Source: Actinomycetales bacterium (GTDB taxonomy: Bacteria > Actinomycetota > Actinomycetes > S36-B12). Taken from it: DNA of 64,000 nucleotides. The stretch is taken from positions 62,001 through 126,000 of the forward strand of contig WGLX01000012.1 of NCBI GenBank assembly GCA_016125355.1, in the 5' to 3' direction. Of this stretch, positions 63,647 through 64,000 are shown in pieces. The first letter of the stretch is position 1, and every line of letters begins with the position of its first letter. Both the position numbers and the translations under genes were made by a program. The notes below the pieces were generated by a model that was not told the origin of the DNA, ran no database searches, and worked only from the letters and a program-made list of their open reading frames with translations.

Positions 63647-64000
63647 TTGACGCGGAACCGTGGACGGCTCGTCGCCGTGGGGGTCGTTCTCGCGGCGCTG
63701 GTGCCGTGGGGAGCTCCCGCGTCGGCTGCGTCCGTCGGCCCGCAGGTGGGGGAGTGCTACCTCCTCGATCAGGACGTCCTCACGGAACGCGGCTGGTGGC
63801 CCGACGTCTCGGCGGTGCCCTGCACCGAGCGCCACAACTTCGAGGTCACGGAGGTGGGTCCGTTGCCGCAGGACGCGAACGCCTTCGACTTCGCCCGGGG
63901 GCAGTGCGGGGCCCCGGAGCTGTGGTCGGCCCTCGGCGTCAACCTGCCCCTCTCCGGAATCGTCCGGAGCCCCTTGCGCGTGGTGCCCTGGAGCTTTGCC
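63647..64000 (+). CDS. Exported septum-formation-like protein (5' part; continues past the window)
   Basis: A TTG codon at 63647, seven bases after GGGGAGGAGG (63631-63640), opens a frame that runs without a stop to the window end (118 codons). The product has a signal peptide (about 1-28, RNRGRLVAVGVVLAALVPWG, then PASA) and a mature start VGECYLLDQDVL, then VPCTERHNFEVTEVG. That spacing of GECY and CxxxHxxE is the septum-formation domain found in actinobacterial exported proteins. The strong ribosome site compensates for the rare start. The C-terminal part is missing, so the domain count is unknown. Confidence 0.7.
   Translation, partial: MTRNRGRLVAVGVVLAALVPWGAPASAASVGPQVGECYLLDQDVLTERGWWPDVSAVPCTERHNFEVTEVGPLPQDANAFDFARGQCGAPELWSALGVNLPLSGIVRSPLRVVPWSFA

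Overview
The window is very GC-rich, gene-dense bacterial chromosome with many GTG starts and GTGA/ATGA stop-start overlaps. Gene content and order point to the class Actinomycetia. Markers are a WhiB-family regulator beside the F420 genes fbiA/fbiB, mtrA-mtrB-lpqB, the paired helicase-nucleases adnA-adnB, mycoredoxin and uvrD2. Much of the order matches the Mycobacterium tuberculosis Rv3260c-Rv3196 neighbourhood, read from memory of that genome, but several lineage-specific substitutions make a Mycobacterium unlikely. I cannot name the genus. I saw no rRNA, tRNA, CRISPR array, insertion sequence or prophage.

Layout. 1-3 kb: fbiB-fbiA (coenzyme F420) on the minus strand, divergent from whiB; a degenerate 30-bp repeat runs off the left edge. 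3-5.7 kb: two small ORFs, a strong terminator and an OmpR-type two-component system. 5.7-15.2 kb: an envelope and sugar-nucleotide run comprising a giant membrane glycosyltransferase, a DUF5719 protein, a DUF3499 protein, ManB, a Trm112-like protein, ManA and a CDF metal transporter. 15.3-22.1 kb: sahH with a 21-bp-stem terminator, then a CPBP protease abutting mtrA-mtrB-lpqB. 22.1-26.6 kb: comF, a GNAT-LuxR fusion and secA. 26.6-30.2 kb: an uncharacterised module of a DUF6459-like protein, an Sm-like-barrel candidate, a BldC/excisionase-like HTH protein, a SAF (CpaB-like) protein and a CpaE-like ATPase, with a 10-bp-phased AT-rich repeat in its control region. 30.3-33.3 kb: a WS/DGAT-family acyltransferase with an altered motif, a patatin phospholipase and a DUF2505 protein. 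33.5-42.5 kb: the giant NAD-glutamate dehydrogenase, MoeZ, a membrane GGDEF protein, an Excalibur-like secreted protein and a Cys-rich repetitive surface protein. 42.5-57 kb: a kinase-like/LPG-synthase-type membrane protein, then DNA repair and redox genes (adnA, adnB, nudC, mrx1, uvrD2) interrupted by an acyltransferase and a two-domain DUF4333 lipoprotein. 57-64 kb: a VanZ-RDD protein, an AarF/ABC1 kinase, a lone ThiF/cyclodehydratase-like protein, gamma-glutamyltransferase, an M20 peptidase and the start of a septum-formation-like exported protein.

Most of the window is housekeeping: F420 cofactor, mannose donors for the envelope, methyl-cycle clearance, MtrAB envelope control, protein export and double-strand-break repair. 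The least explained parts are the 26.6-30.2 kb HTH/SAF/CpaE module with its phased repeat, the GNAT-LuxR fusion in the slot beside secA, the Cys-rich surface protein at 41.3 kb, and the kinase-fused membrane protein at 42.5 kb. All functional calls come from reading the translations; no database search was run.
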